From Viscum album (taxonomy: Eukaryota; Streptophyta; Magnoliopsida; Santalales; Viscaceae), in contig OY728119.1 of NCBI GenBank assembly GCA_963277665.1, positions 319,010,206 to 319,074,205 of the forward strand: DNA of 64,000 nucleotides, written 5' to 3'. Below the pieces are notes generated by a model. The model was not told the DNA's origin. It did no database searches and saw nothing but the letters and a program-made list of their open reading frames with translations. Every line of letters begins with the position of its first letter. The first letter of the stretch is position 1. The translations under genes were made by a program, and so were the position numbers. This document shows, one piece after another, positions 11,350 to 23,600 of this stretch.

Positions 11350-14209
11350 AAGGAAAGAAAATGCTATGTTGATTAAAGACTTGCTTCCTAGACATGATAG
11401 ATGAATATGGAAAGCGGAAGGCTTATTGGGGATGACCCAAGTCACTGTTAGGTTTTGAGTTCCACCACATTATTTCTAGGTCTCTTTAGGATTAGAGTTC
11501 ATTTCCTACAATGGGGACACAATTATAGTAGTTATGTCAAATGACCTAATTCATTGGACTATAATTCTTACATGCGTGGTCTAGTAAATGTTTCCCCACT
11601 CCATTTCGTTGGATATGAAAAATTCATGGAAACTATGTTGGAGGATGGATAATCACTAGGGAAACCACATTTACATGGATAGTTGTAATATTGGGGATGT
11701 AATTCATAACTAAAACGGTTGAACTGATGAATTTGGAATGTGGGGGACATAATGGGGATGATCTAAAACATCATAAGGTGATGGAATAGTCTATAGTATC
11801 ATTAGGATTCATGAGTATTGGAGTTCATTACTCTCTAGGAGAATATTTCTCTAGTTGGATTGTCAAAAGTCCTTATGCATGATCTATTTGTGATTGCATG
11901 AATAGTCTATTAAAGGGGAACCCCTTATTTTCCATGGTTATTGGGATATTTTTTATGACAAAAACATATATATGATAATGTTTTAAGTGGAGAGAAATAT
12001 ATTTTTGGAAGGGTTTTGGAAATATAGGGTACTTTAGCTCGTATTTGGGATGATCGTAACCTAGGCTATGTGGTTTTTGAGTCACGTGGTTTTTGGAAAC
12101 TGAAAGGTTAGGGAATGGAATATCACATTATTTCTTTTAGAAATCATACAAAACACATGGATGTAACATCGAGGATGATTAATATACATGAATACTCTAG
12201 TTATGGGGATTGTAAATCATTTTCTAGGTATATCATAGTTAACTGGATGTGGGAACCTGTTAGTAAAGGTCCACTATTGATGATCGTAGGATCCTGTAAT
12301 GCTCCACAAGAACAAGACAATAACATATAGATTTAAGGGGGGGGGGGTACTTCCTAGGATCCAAGGTTCAATTTGGATGATCCTATCCCTATTACTATTT
12401 TCCAATGGGGAATACCTATAGGAAAAGAGTCCAAAATTCCATGGGGTTCCCAAATAAGGATACCAACTCGAGGAACTAGTTGTATGAACTCATAAATCCA
12501 AGTAATAAAGTGGGTTTCTAGAAGATTTACGCTCCAATAAGGGTTAAAGCATCCTAATAGTTTCATTATTTTCTAATGAACATGTTATCGTGGAGAAGAG
12601 ATGTAAAAAATCATTACTATAATATTTTTTCCTAGATCATGGGGTCTATAGAGAATTTACAACATTCACTAATTCTAAAAAAGGGCCCTATGAGATTTAG
12701 GAATCATATATTTATGATTTATCCTTTTTAATACTATGGAGATGAAGAGTTTAGTGAGCAGAGACTTAGATTTTTCTAAGGACTCTATTTCATGGTATTC
12801 AACCTGATATGATTGGTGTCTCCTTGACTAGTATTTTAAGGTCTTTTGATTAGTAAAATTAAAGGATTAACCTTAAAGTCATTAATATTTTCCCTATGTG
12901 AATATTGTTTAAGGTCATGAGGTATGTGGACCTTGTATTAATTGAATGTTTCACAAAAAACTATCAACAATACATAGGTTTAATAGTTCCATAGCATCCT
13001 TTTAAGAAGGAGATGAATATGTTATAGATCATAGCTCCTAGTTCATAGGCCATGAGAGATGATATGGGGAGATCATGTTATAGATGGCCTAGTACTACAT
13101 ATGGTGTTGAGTTCTACCATGGTGAAATCAGGATCACAAGAATTAGAAATAACATCTTAATGGTATATAATTTCTTTAGTTTGTACATTAAATACATTAT
13201 GTGTCGCGAGAATGCAAAAAAAAAGAGATATCTCTTGTCCATTAAATGGGCCACGAAGGGTTTGTGGAAAGATGATGCGCTCAAGACATGATGTGTGATT
13301 TATGGGTTAAGGAGCATCAAAGATGATGAATGAACGTTGTACTACAGTTAACCAGGGTAAGGATCATGTGGTCCTTTGATAAGGAATAATGATGGGCGAT
13401 GGATGATCCATTTTATTATCATGTAGTGGGGACATATCTATCATACAGTTTATCCTCATCAGATAAGGAATTGTTTCTTATAGATTAACATCATGTGGTG
13501 AAGAAATAATCCATTCCTTGAAGTTTAACAACATATGGTCCTAGAATGGGAATCGATGTGAAAATTATAAAAGATATCTTTGATGACACATAACACTGGA
13601 TAGGGAATTTATATATAGGTAGAAGATTTTATCCATTCATAAGCATAGTGTTGGGTAGTGATAAAGCTGATCTTCTTTATGAATGGATTTATATCATCTG
13701 AATGCAAACCATATATAGATCTGACTCATGTATAGGTAGAGTATGATTTTATGACTCAAACCTCTTTAAATAAAGTTACATGATTCTTTTATGATCTATT
13801 TAATGTGAAGAAATTTTTAATTTAATTTTAACACCATGAGACTATGACACGGTCCCCATTATGAGATGCATCTCGGCTGCATCAGCCAGAGTTCCTTGAC
13901 AGTTTCCAAAATTTCACATGGCTCAAACCATGGGTGATAAATAAGAGACAACTAGGTAGTTGAATAAGCAACATGAGATTGGGTATTAGATGGGTCTCTA
14001 CATAGTTATAAACTATATGAATTTAAGGGTTAATTTTTATCATTTTATATATTATGTATGAACCCAGGATTTAGAATATAAGAATTAATATTTATAATGA
14101 CTTGGTAGGAATAATGGAAAAAGTATTTATTTCATGAAATATACCAATGTAGGACAAACCCATTTTTAGGGGGTATATTAAATTTATATTACAATTTTAC
14201 TTGGAATAA
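11350..14209. other. Unassigned repeat-like sequence between the Athila element and the 143-bp array
   Basis: Less A+T-rich than the flanking Athila element, with abundant GGGGAT, TCATGTG and TAGG strings. Segments near 13690-13740 resemble the GGTCTGACCCAT...TAGAG part of the 143-bp unit, so the array may extend into this stretch in decayed form. A run of ten G lies at about 12338-12347. The position is where the 3' LTR of the minus-strand Tat/Ogre element should lie, but I could not find a matching copy on the other side. Short open frames here have no family pattern. Confidence 0.35.
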
Positions 14210-15860
14210 AGATCTAGGAATCACTATATATCATGTGATGGCATGAATGCAACAAAACATATATGCTGAATAAGGAAATATCTAAAAATGTATGCACTAT
14301 CTTTGGAGGGGCCTTGTTTCTATAGATTATTGTGGTTGGATACATGATTATAGTTCCTAGCATCATTTTGAATCCAATTATAAAATTAATCAATCCACAC
14401 ATAGTTATTTAATGGGAAACTCTCCATACCAGTATGACCCGTATGTAGAGGGGGAATTCTTCAAGTTTATTTTTGTAGTTGGACCCAAGATTGGAGTCCA
14501 TGTGTCACTTTTTATCATGTGATAATAGGAATCCATGAACATGTATTTATTTAATAGAAAAATCCACACATTGGTCTGACCCATAACTATAGAGAGGTAT
14601 TATTTCCGATGATTATTGTAGATAGATCTAGGATTGGAGATCAGAGAATCATTACATATCTTATGTATGCAAGAATCAGAAAACACACATTTATTGAATG
14701 GAAAACTTTCCATGAAGTTATAAATTATATATAGAAGGGAACATTGTTCTTATTGATTATTAAGGATGGAACCATTATTGGATATCTAAGCTCCACTATA
14801 TATACAGTGATTACATGAATCATTCCACACATAGATTGTTTTATTGGAAACTCTCCATGCAGGTCTGATCTATTCATAGAGTGGGTCATTTTTCTTATTG
14901 ATTGTTACATCTAGACCAAAGAATTGAGTTTTGAGGAATCATTATATATCATGTTATGAAATTAATCAATCCACGCATTGTTCTTGGATTAGAAACTCTC
15001 TATGTTGGTATGACCCATATTATTATAGGGGATATTTCCCATTCATTGTTGTTTTTGATCCTAGATTTGGAAATCCAAGAGTAACTATGTATCCTATGAT
15101 AACATGATTCAAGACAGATGCAGTTCTTGAATGGGAAAATCTCCAGGTAGACCTAACCCATTTGTAGAGTGTGGTGTTTTTCCCATTGATTATTGCAAAA
15201 TAACCTAGCATTTGATGTCCCTAAATCACTAAATATCATAGGATAATAAGAACAAATACAAATATAGTTATTCAAAATGAAACTCCCAGTATAGTTCTGA
15301 CCCATACGCATGTGGGAAATTATTCCCATTCATTGCTGCAGATGGACGTAGGATTGGGGATCTAGTAAGCACTATGTATCCTATGATGGAAGGAATAAAG
15401 AGACACTTAGTTATTTAATGAGAGACTCTCCGTGCAGGTAATACCCTAACTCAAATGGAAATTTTTCCCATTGATTGTAGCAAGTTGTACAAGGATTGGA
15501 GATTAGGGTGTCACTATGTGTTATATAATGACAAGAATCAAGACACACATAGTTCATAGAACAAAATTCTCAGATCTGGTTTCACTTGTACATATATGGG
15601 AACTTTTTCGGTTAATTTTTAATGATAGTACCATTAATGGAGATTTGGGAGTTACTACATATCATGTGATGAAAGGAATCAAGACACACATTGTTCTCTG
15701 ATGGTAAACACTCCACATGGGTCTGACTCATATATATAGTGGTGAATTATTTCTGTTAATTGTTGTGGTTGGATCCATGATTGTAAATATGGGCCTCACG
15801 ACATATCCCATGATGAAAGGAATCTATAAAAACATAGTTATTGAATTATGTTGTGGTGGG
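14210..15860. repeat. Tandem array of ~143-bp units, satellite-like
   Basis: At least ten and probably eleven diverged head-to-tail units. A landmark in each unit (consensus ACTCTCC, then a GGTCTGACCCATAT-like string and TAGAG) falls at 14421, 14561, 14707, 14852, 14997, 15140, 15283, 15427, 15568 and 15710, giving spacings of 140-146 and a mean close to 143. A second landmark, TATCATGTGATG followed by GGAATCAA, repeats at the same period. A lone unit-like segment also lies at about 16377-16455. The array sits downstream of the minus-strand integrase at 16958, the 3' untranslated position, where Tat/Ogre elements are known to carry tandem repeats that can seed satellites. Confidence 0.85.
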
Positions 15861-16957
15861 AGACCATCAATAATGATTGAAGTCCTCTCGGGTGAGGTCC
15901 ATAGTAATGCACAGTTTTATGTCATGCTAAGAATAAATTATGTAGTTCAATGTCATATAGAAAGGACACATGATTTTTATTATAAGGTGTTTTAGGTGGG
16001 ACCATTATAACCCTTATGTGAAATGATACTACCTGAACATGTGTTCAAGCCTTTAACAAAATTTATATGCCCACATGAGTTATTCTTAGTGTGAGAATAA
16101 ATAATGGAAAAGGATTCTCTCACTAAAAATAGGAATTTAAATGAAAGGAAAATGTTATTTTCTATCAGGTGTTGTCTAAGATAAGATATAGGATCAAGGA
16201 ATCCATACATCTCTCATTGGAATAATAAACATGATATACGTAGTTCTTGAAAACAGTGAATTTTAATATCATGTTTCAAGGATGTCAACCATGTAGTTTG
16301 ACCTCATGTGGTAGGGATTAATGTGACTCGACATGAAAAAATAAATATTGTGGTTGGTCAAATGACTTGATTTCATGGAATCACCATGTATCCGATAATC
16401 GTAGAAATCAAGCCACACATTATTCTTGAAAGGTGGATTCCCTCTATGGATTTGAAAAATAAATAGAGACAAGGGAGCTCCATTTATCTTCAACACAATT
16501 CTATATATTTTGTAGTGGGTCATATAAGATGTAATTTTTTCCTTGTGTTTTAATGGTATTTAGTATGGATGAATGAAGTCTTTTATTTTTAGGTCGTATG
16601 ACTGAGACAAATCACAAATTTGAGATTCATGTGACAATGATGACTTCTTTTAAGTTTATCATTATCTAACTAGGAAGAATCATGAATTTTATCATCTTGA
16701 TACCAAGACATATATATGATTGATGATTGTTAAGAATGATACATCTTGAGAAGAAAAAAATTTGTTGGGTGTGACATGCTCCCTATCTGTTGTGTTCAAT
16801 GATTAAGCTATGTTAGAATATTCCTTATGTATGATGTAATACCCTTCCCATTTATGTTCCAGATTTATAGGATTCATTCCTAGTATCAATGGGGTTTCTA
16901 AAGACAATACTAATTCCCCTTAAAGAAGAAAACTAGAGAATTTTTTTTATTAAATTC

Positions 16958-17652
16958 TCATCTGATCCGATTCTGATGAACATCATGTTTGTTTAGATTA
17001 TGCTGCCTTTTTTCATTAAGATGTTCCAACACCTCCTTATACTTTTGTGACTTCTCATCATCTAAGAGTTTTCTAGTGATAACTATGTGAGGTGAGGGGA
17101 AAACCCTATATTTTACCAATTTAATTATTTTATAAATTAATGAATGCATATTTTATTATCTATAAGTGTTCATGGTTGTACAGTAGGACCATAAAGGAAG
17201 AAGGATTGTTTCTCGCCAAGACTTCTTGTCATTATACACCATATAATAGTTTATATTTGATAGAGTATTATTAAATTCCTTGATTTATCCATTTTCTACA
17301 AAATATTGTTTAATGAATGGTTAGAATCTATATTGTGCTCCCAGTGTAATATCTTCAACTTGTTAGAACAAAATTTGGTAATATTCTCCATCAATATCCT
17401 ATGAGGGACACTGAATCTGGTGTTGATGTTAGACATTATAAAGTTAATATTATACATCTCAACATCATTTTAGGGTATTTCCTCATTCCATTTGGAAAAG
17501 AAGTCAGTAGTTGTAAGGATGTACTTAAACTTCTTAGTTGTGGGTGGGGGATATGGCCCCATAAAATCCATTCCCCGAATGGAAAACAACCAAGAATAAT
17601 TTACTATATGATGAAAATATGGGGGATTATGGATGATGTTTTCATGAATCAA
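16958..17652 (-). pseudogene. Tat/Ogre-type integrase remnant
   Basis: Read on the minus strand. The core start at 17470-17652 reads SWLFSIRGMDFMGPYPPPT then FKYILTTTDFFSKWNEEIP, matching the WPF..WG.D.IGPI.PP..G.KYIL..TDYFTKWVEA block of Tat-lineage integrases; the first catalytic Asp (in MDFMGP) is present. The C-terminal frame at 16958-17149 (RKLLDDEKSQKYKEVLEHLN, then EKRQ) matches the conserved L.EAEW...RY..L..IDEKR helix near the end of Tat/Ogre pol. Sequence between them is broken by stops. The 17401-17775 plus-strand open frame is an antisense shadow. Confidence 0.8.
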
Positions 17653-18867
17653 TCATGCATGAAATTTCCTATTGAATTCAACATAGTCCTATATCAATTT
17701 TTTCTATTAGTAACCAGTCCTCTAAATTTTGTAGGAGATCCTAATCTCGGTTGTATGGGAACTGCACGAGCATGAATATAAAACAAATTTGTAATGGGGA
17801 TATTCTCTATTTATACTAGGCATCCGAGGCGAATTTCATTGGAACCTAATTTGTAGAGGTATTTTTTATCATTTCCAATCCCAAAGTGTAATGTTCATTC
17901 ATAGTTCTGAATTTATTCCCTTATGGTTCGACATGATGGAAGGTCCCCATTTTAAAGATAATCAACTTTGGGATCCATCCATCTAGGGTTGGATATCAGT
18001 TCATAAAGCTCTATATCGATGTTGATCTGATTGATTTATACCTTTTCATAGATAATGACATATGAGACTATCCTTCAGGGTGTGATGTGGATGATCAATT
18101 CTTCCCAATCATAGTTATCCATAACTATGGAATCATATAGATGAGAATCTATATGAGAATTTTTTCATCGAGGGACATGATACAATGTTTAATCAAAAGG
18201 AAACTCTTCCACTGATCCTCAAACATAGTTGATTAGAGAAAAAAATTATTATTTATTGATAGAATATTCACTGTTTAATTGATTTATCCCCATCAATGAA
18301 TCCACTTTGATGTCTACATTGGATATCTACAGATGTAGGGATAATTAGAAGATAGATCACAGGGCTTGGTAGTGGGGATCATTATTAGTGAAACTATCAT
18401 AATCTGAGAAAGAAAAGATAAAATTTATTTTGAGGAGAAAAATATATTTCAAAACTAATATAATTTATCTTCATGGTCTTCCATCAACTTCCCAATAGGG
18501 TTTTGTGAGGAACCATAAAAATACATTTCCCATTTCAAGGGTGTTACATGTTCATGGAAAACCACTTCATCTACATATTTGATTTCCAGTGGTGTGCTTT
18601 TTGGGGTGAGATGTAATGCAAGGAAATCAGATTGGCCTTCCCCTTCACTTCATTATATGAAAAGAACTGGAAGTCATATTATAGAAGAATAACTTCCCCT
18701 CAGGCCAAAATTCTAGTCAAAATTAGATGGAAAATGATATAATTGATAGGGTCAATATGATAGACCATGTGTACTCTATGATTCTACAAGTAGTTCTTCA
18801 ATATTTTCACTAAAACAATGATCATGAGGTAGTTATTATCAACATCATAATATCATGATTCAATACC

Positions 18868-19800
18868 TCATATCATTTGAATAAGGTAGTAAAGATTATT
18901 CTCATTCCATGTATAATTTTTCTTTGTGTCGAGAGAACCATGTGAATATTCCATGGTGGCCACATATAATATTAGCGGAATTACATCAACTGGTTCCATC
19001 ATTAATGGTATATTCAACATGTAATACTTAATACACTCATAGACCAATAAGTAGTTCCAATCACATCTGTAGACAACTCCCTTATTCACTAAGTGGGTGA
19101 AGGGGATTGATTTTCTAAATAGGTTAGCTATGAAATAATGAATATAAGAAAAGATCCATTGGATTCCAAATTAGTTCTTTTAGATTTCAATGGAGTGAAA
19201 AATCATCGTGAAATAGTCTTTTTAGGCCATCCTCGAGGCTATGATTACATACAGCATTGCCAGGGAATTTCCCAGATGTTACCATGAAATAACACTACAA
19301 CAGATTCATATTTAAATTGTCTACACATGTTGTTAAACCTTCATTGAAGACCCCTGAGGCGTTTAAATCATCATCGGTACATGACCACCAGTTCATCGAC
19401 ATAACACAATTCTATTCATCTTAATAAGGATATGTTTCGTGGGATGTTGACAAGTAGTATCATCAATCATTAACCGAAAGGGAATGAACCGATAGAAAAA
19501 GATCCCCTAGGATGATATGAATTTGGTTTCCTCTTATTCTCTAGGATATATCTCAATTTAATTGTACCCTTAATAGCCATCCATGAAGGAAAATTCATGG
19601 TAGCTATTAATTTCATTGATGAAGAGTTTTGTGATTAGCTATGGGAGATATTCATCTAGGAAGTTATAATTAAGGTCATTTAAATTTATCAAATCCCTAA
19701 TTAATCTTATATTTGTATTTATAGGGATGATTTTGTTGAGACATATTGTCTATTTCACATTACGAGAAATTTTGGTTTTGACCAATTTTTCTAATTCAAA
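18868..19800 (-). pseudogene. Tat/Ogre-type reverse transcriptase remnant
   Basis: Minus strand, one main frame with stops. Near 19600-19760: PINTNIRLIRDLINLNDLN, matching VPV.KKNGQIRVC.DFRDLN. Near 19560-19600: HEFSFMDGY then GYN, matching SFMDGSSGYNQI. Near 19480-19540: GIFFYRFIPFRL, matching GIYCYKVMPFGL. The active site at 19392-19403 reads YVDE rather than YVDD. Downstream, 18868-19089 reads CIKYYMLNIPLMMEPVDVIP then LILYVA, matching the IK.YL..PPVL.PP..GRPLILYL block that joins RT to RNase H, then NLYYL (family AIYYLS). RNase H should follow at about 17800-18860 but I could not trace it. Confidence 0.85.
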
Positions 19801-20406
19801 TTCAAAATTAGTGGCATTGGAGGGGTGCATCCAACTAGCTGCTGACTTGAATCCCTGATGGTTATCAGGATAGAAGATATGGTGTGTAGCCACATCATGG
19901 TTTTTTCCTCTAATTTATCTATAGTGATAAAAGAATGAATTTTTATATTCATTAATAAATTTATTATAAAAATCTTACTACTAAAGTTTCATGGTTTTTC
20001 TAATCAATGCGGTATATGATTCTTCTTCTTTCCCCAGATTTACCTTCCTAAGATCATCGATGGTGGTGGAGACGCCTTCCTTAACTATATGAGTTACATT
20101 ACTTATGTCATACTATTATTTTTTTACCTATGATTTTGTATAGTCATTTTCATACATGATAGATAATCTATGGGTTTTTTTTCATTGTTAATGTGAGAGA
20201 CTACCTAGGAAGATACATTATCCTGATGAACTATGAGATTCATTGAAAAATAATTCTGGACCTGGTATTTTTCTTTTATACTATCATTGGGGACAAAAGA
20301 TGCATATGCATATAATATTATGTCTACCTCTTTAATATAGTTAATGGGTAAAAAATATTTTTCATTGACCATACTTTATGGGATTACAAGGGAGTTCCCC
20401 AATCCA

Positions 20407-20670
20407 TTAGGGGCTAAAACCACATATTTTTATCCACCATTGGTAGTTTTCCCTCTTTTTTGGATATCGACCTAGGTATAAATGGATTGAAAAAAATAAA
20501 AAGGTGTACTGAAACAATATAGTATTCCAACCATCCCATTGATTGGGTATTTCAAAAACTGATGAAATTTTGAAAGTATAGCCATGTGGTTGTGAAGCTG
20601 AGGTCCTCAAAGCAGGACATTATACGTTGCGTCTTGTTGGATAACCATGAACTGAGTGTTATTTGCAAGG
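20407..20670 (-). pseudogene. Tat/Ogre-type protease C-terminus and linker remnant
   Basis: On the minus strand, TQFMVIQQDATYNVLL is followed, after one stop, by a HNHMAILSKFHQFLKYPI stretch. This matches the protease end and following segment of Tat/Ogre polyproteins (F.V.D....YN.LLGRPWIH...AVPSTLHQ.LKY). The segment lies ~0.6 kb upstream of RT in the minus sense, the expected order protease then RT. The protease DTG catalytic motif was not found upstream in 20700-21300. Confidence 0.65.
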
Positions 20671-23600
20671 TCCCATGATATATCTCTGAGACTATTCTTC
20701 CAAATAATCCTTTTATCTTTCATATCAAACCCTTTAATGGTTATCATACTTTCAATCAGGGCCCTTTAGATGTTGACATTATCAGATATGGTAGAAACAT
20801 ATAGGGGTTTGATATGTCCCTATATGACATCCTCCAGATCTTATTCCTTGAATGAGGGGGGGGGGCATGGAATTATGATAACATAGTATCCACCAGATAA
20901 ACCTTAGCTTTAATTACTTCTTTCCCAAATTTCTACAAACTCTGGAGGGATCTATTGAGTGTCTATGTGAATAATTTTAAAAGATATAGTGCATAATAAA
21001 ATTGACATTTTGGTTGGGAAAACCAAATACTATTCCATAATGTGATACCTTTGAGACATATATTGGTGCTTCCTAAGGTGTGGTTTCTCCATATTATGTG
21101 GCTCGTGAGAAATGTAATTTAATGTGGGAGATCCTTTTTCATGTGATGAGGTTGAGGTATAATCTCCTACTAGTAGCATTGGCTGCACTAGACATTCCAA
21201 TTTTTTGGGTTGATTATACAATCACACCCACTCTAGTGAAGATGAATGGGTAGGGAAGTCCATTAGAGGGATATAAAACACCTCTATGTTCTATTAGACT
21301 TTATGGAGTTCTCACCCATGGGTGTATAATTAATATATGTACATTTTGGTGAGGTGACCAAGATATTAGGTCCAACCATGCCCACTATGTCCTCTGTATC
21401 CTAGAATAATATGCATTTAGAATCCATATCCTTAGTTAGGCACATGGAACTCTTTCTTAATGAAATATCCATCATAATAGATGGGGTATTTGAAGTGTAT
21501 TATTTTAATTGAAAAAATAATGAGCTCTTTTGTTCTGATGGGGGTTCTATTTGGTTGGACGGTTCCCATCATCTATACATTGCATGAAAGAATCCTGCCA
21601 GATTCACATATTGCATAGAAGATGAATAGTTTCATTACTATTTATTCAATTACAATATATGATGATTAAATCATCCTATTTTATGTGTATTTTTTGTTAC
21701 CTGCCAATGTGATGGGATCATTATGGTTTTTTTGAAGCTGTTCACTTATGGTGGTATTATCTTGGTCTAATATATTTCAAGTCATATAAGTAACTAAATT
21801 CTTCCCATAATCGGAAGGATTTTCATGAAAACACCCTCTTCTTTGGACGAGAAGAGTGTTAAACAAGTCACCTTTGTTGAGGGAATTTTCAAACATTACC
21901 AATTTAAAATCAATAATGAATTAATGAATGTCTTCAATGATGATGAAATCATGTATGGTGTTACCCAACCTCATATGAAGAAATTTAGGAATGTTGAACT
22001 CATTGAGTTTTATGGGTTATTGTAGCTTGAGTAGTTGATTATTCATGGATGCACATAAATAACATGGGACCTACTTACATCAAAAATATTCATCTTTATT
22101 AATTTGTTCTGAAAATTGTGGGCAACCCTGATCTCATTCTTCTTTCGGTTGAGGGTGATTTTTTGTTGATGAGTCTCTAGAGGAGGAACTACACTATTTA
22201 GAGAATGCATATGTACCATAATTGGATATTCTAGTAGTTTCCAGATAACATCAGCATCCTTTTCCTTACTAAGACTTTTCCACTATGCTGAGGAAATGGG
22301 ATGAGATTTATCTTGGGTCTTCTTGATGGAATATTCTAGGCATTTCTTAATTTATTCAAATTCAAAGAAATTTCCTAGATATTTTATCAAGAACAAGGAA
22401 TTCTATATCTCATCAATGATATTTTCCGCACATAGTTCTTGTTATTTCTCTTGAGAAAGAGGGATACTTGTTGAATATGTTAGACCCTTCCATCTGATGG
22501 TGATGTATGAAAAAATTTATTTTTGTGTTTCTTGTAGTTTGTAAGGTTGGTCATTGTTTTCTCCATAGATTGGAGATAAAATAATAATGGAATTTATGAA
22601 AAAGTTCTTTTTATCCTAAAATTGATCCCTCTCAATGAATTATATACCAAATGAAGGTTTTCCAAATCCGAGTCTGTAAAAAACATCTAATATTGGTCTA
22701 ATATTTTTATTTCGAGGATCTATCATCAGACCACATTAGGACATTAAGACAGTGAGGTGGTATTCTATATCTCCCACAACATCAATGGACAAGTAAGTAA
22801 TATTTTTAAAATTTGGTGGGGTAAGTGTTTCATCATCTCGTTTGATAAATTGATTATTATTAGGCTTTATAGGTGTGCATCAAAATTCCATTGATTCCAT
22901 TAGAGCAGCCATAGATTCAATTTTATGGAGTGTTTTAGACGTACTGATGTCTAGGCCACCTCCTTTCAAAAAGAAGTGGAAATGGATTGATGGGTTGGGC
23001 CCATTTTCATCTCTTGTTTATTTAGGTTCTTTTCTAAGATTGAATGATCTCTATAGAGTGGTTGGGGTTATCTACATAATATATTTATACCGTAATAATT
23101 TTTGAACTGATAATTGATGTATATAGTCTACCGGGATCCATATCCAATCTAATGCCTTGGTTCCCCTCTTACAGGTGTCTTGTATCTTTCATGATGAATC
23201 TGAGGAAGGATATTCATCTCCATCTGAAGATGAATCATAATAAAAATTTATCCCCAGAGTATCCCCACAATCAATTTTTGGAGATTTTGTATCCCATTTT
23301 CACACTATTCTAATTAATAATCCATGGGAGTAATTATATCTCTTCATGATGATGAGTGTGATATAACCACATATTTCTATTTATCCTAAGCAGTATTACT
23401 CTATAGAGGTTGAAACTCAATATTGGGAGGTGCCATGTTTTTTATCCTTTTATAGTTCAGCATATGTGCAGCCTCATTTTGTACAACCATATCAATCATC
23501 TCTAGAGGTATGTTTTCTGTATTTCATCTAGATTCATTTTCATCTTGATCTACATTAACTATTTTAATGACGGTGAAAAATTCCACCAAGGTGTATCGAG

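Noticed and set aside
12338..12347. The G10 run as the polypurine tract of the Tat/Ogre element
   Set aside because: It is on the plus strand, while that element's pol is on the minus strand, and no LTR start follows it.
17401..17775. A 124-codon plus-strand frame
   Set aside because: It is antisense to the integrase core on the minus strand, which matches a known family much better.
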